Below, in pieces: positions 62,998 to 64,000 of a stretch of DNA of 64,000 nucleotides; position 1 is the stretch's first letter; every line of letters begins with the position of its first letter. The position numbers and the translations under genes are program-made. Below the pieces are notes generated by a model. It did not search any database, was not told the DNA's origin, and worked only from the letters and a program-made list of their open reading frames with translations. The stretch is taken from assembly GCA_018350325.1 (NCBI GenBank), contig JAEVLN010000002.1:1831500-1895499 (forward strand), in the 5' to 3' direction. The stretch comes from Globodera rostochiensis. Its lineage: Eukaryota > Nematoda > Chromadorea > Rhabditida > Heteroderidae.

Positions 62998-64000
62998 TCA
63001 AAAGGTCAGAACCTTTTTAAACTGAAGCGTCAAAACTACTTGCCCAAAATCAAACGGAACTTCCCTAAACAAATAAATAAAGAAAAAGAGAATTAGAAGC
63101 TACACACATACCGGCCGGTCAGAGTTCGAATCTCAACATCCAAGACATCCACTTCGCGCGCGATTATTTTGTGAAATAAGGGCGACTGAAAATCTTTCTC
63201 AACCACGCTCCCTGATTTGCCTTCAACTGCAATCACTTGGAGAAGATTGGCGAAAGTATTTCCGAAAATCATGCTTTCAATGATCCCACTGTTGAGGTAG
63301 ATACACAAGTGGCTTACGCCGCCGCCCAAATCAACGGAATATTTGGCAAGATCCTCGTTTAGGATCTGCTGTTCCTGCTCATAGCCAAGTACGTAGGCCA
63401 GCTGGTCGGTCAACGTGATGTGCGAAATTTTGTTGTCAAAGATTTTCAGCATAAATCTGCCAACGTCCTCCATATAATAGAAACGGAATCCTTTGACGAG
63501 CGCAATCAGCTCTTCTTTTTCCTCTCGCGTTTTTGACCCATAGTTTTCGTCGTACACTTCGCGTTCAAACAACCCTTTGAACTCTGCGATATTCCGCTGA
63601 ATCTGGGCAGATGGGTTAAACTCCGGCAGCTCCCAAGGCAGCTCGGGGTGATGAATCCGATATTTATCAACAGCGTTGGAAAAATGGTATTCATCTTTTT
63701 CGTGCAGATAGTGAACATCTGGGGTTGGGTCTTTGCCCTGCACAAGGCGCATCCATCCTCCCCTATACGGCTTCAACTCCTTGAGAAGTTCGAGCTCTCG
63801 CAGTTTAAATTTTATTTCTTGATCTCGCCGGATTCTCTCTTCTTCGCCTGCTGGGTTAACTGCTCGTTCAGTGCCGTTATTTGGGCGATTCCCTACGTCT
63901 TCAGGTTGTTTGGCAGAGCTTTCTTCCTCTTTCTTTTCGGTTTCTTCCTTTTGTTTGGCTAACCTGTCTTCTTCTTTCTTGCCGGGGTCTTCTTTTTGTT
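62998..64000 (-). CDS. Penton-like minor capsid protein, unit 2 (5' part outside window)
   Basis: Exons (minus) 63064-62998 and >64000-63112 with a 47-bp intron; open to the window edge. It keeps the 74 bases lost in unit 1 (about 63533-63606, encoding QIQRNIAEFKGLFEREVYDE and flanks), so the frame runs through. The conserved C-terminal half has RFYYMEDVGRFMLKIFD, LTDQLAYVLGYE, SHLCIYLNSGI, LLQVIAVEGKSG and LTGREVPFDFGQVVLTLQF. Likely fills the five-fold vertices of the shell (family inference). The long Glu/Lys-rich region enters at the window end. Confidence 0.82.

Larger units (their letters stand above)
54580..64000. mobile_element. Maverick/Polinton capsid block, tandem duplicate
   Basis: Two head-to-tail copies of a six-gene cassette, unit 1 about 54580-59580 and unit 2 from about 59800 past the window end. 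The offset between matching genes is 5213-5222 bp. The set adenain-type protease, major capsid, penton-like minor capsid and basic core protein is the morphogenesis module of Maverick/Polinton elements (established knowledge). PolB, retroviral-type integrase, packaging ATPase and terminal inverted repeats are not visible. Unit 2 is cut by the window end, so the missing modules could lie beyond 64000. Confidence 0.88.

Noticed and set aside
54580..64000. DNA polymerase B, integrase or packaging ATPase genes
   Set aside because: Looked for in all frames by motif; none seen in the window, so not annotated.

Overview
The window is nuclear DNA of a nematode-like animal. Every host gene is split by many short spliceosomal introns, mostly about 43-100 bp with a few of 0.2-1 kb. 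Several proteins carry animal-specific signatures, including a SoxB HMG box and a Tra2 RRM with RS repeats. Seven of about 70 reconstructed introns need a GC donor instead of GT. GC-AG introns are, from memory, unusually common in cyst nematodes (Globodera/Heterodera), so I lean towards that group, but the species cannot be fixed from sequence alone. Exon borders were derived by eye from splice sites and reading-frame phase and may be off by a base or two.

Layout. 1-3442 (-): 5' two thirds of glutamine-fructose-6-phosphate aminotransferase. 3443-20451: about 17 kb with no supportable coding exon, rich in poly-G/poly-C tracts and short non-autonomous transposons. 20452-24377 (+): a SoxB-type transcription factor. 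27725-29642 (+): an unfamiliar four-helix membrane protein, 3' end open. 31067-33949 (-): ethanolamine/choline kinase. 34776-37465 (-): Transformer-2 splicing factor, 5' end open. 39512-41855 (-): ZC3H15/DFRP1. 42908-47289 (+): SLC49 (FLVCR/MFSD7-like) transporter. 48619-52712 (-): CYP4-like cytochrome P450. GFAT/Sox and ZC3H15/SLC49 are divergent pairs. The membrane gene/kinase and SLC49/P450 are convergent pairs. I see no convincing operon.

54640-64000 holds the morphogenesis block of a Maverick/Polinton virus-like transposon, present twice in tandem with a period of about 5.22 kb. Each unit has one plus-strand gene of unknown function. It is followed by a tightly packed minus-strand series: penton-like minor capsid, basic core/minor capsid protein, double-jelly-roll major capsid protein, a small one-helix membrane protein and an adenain-type protease. 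In unit 1 the unknown gene has a 1-bp frameshift and the penton gene a 74-bp deletion. Unit 2 is open throughout as far as the window reaches. No DNA polymerase B, integrase or ATPase is visible in the window.

The space between and within genes is full of small elements with TAGGG/TAGAG/TAGTG ends and 8-bp target duplications (hAT-like). Two pairs of them share one target duplication. There are also larger fold-back elements, minisatellites of 26-27, 31, 36 and 41 bp, and a tRNA-like sequence beside the Maverick block.
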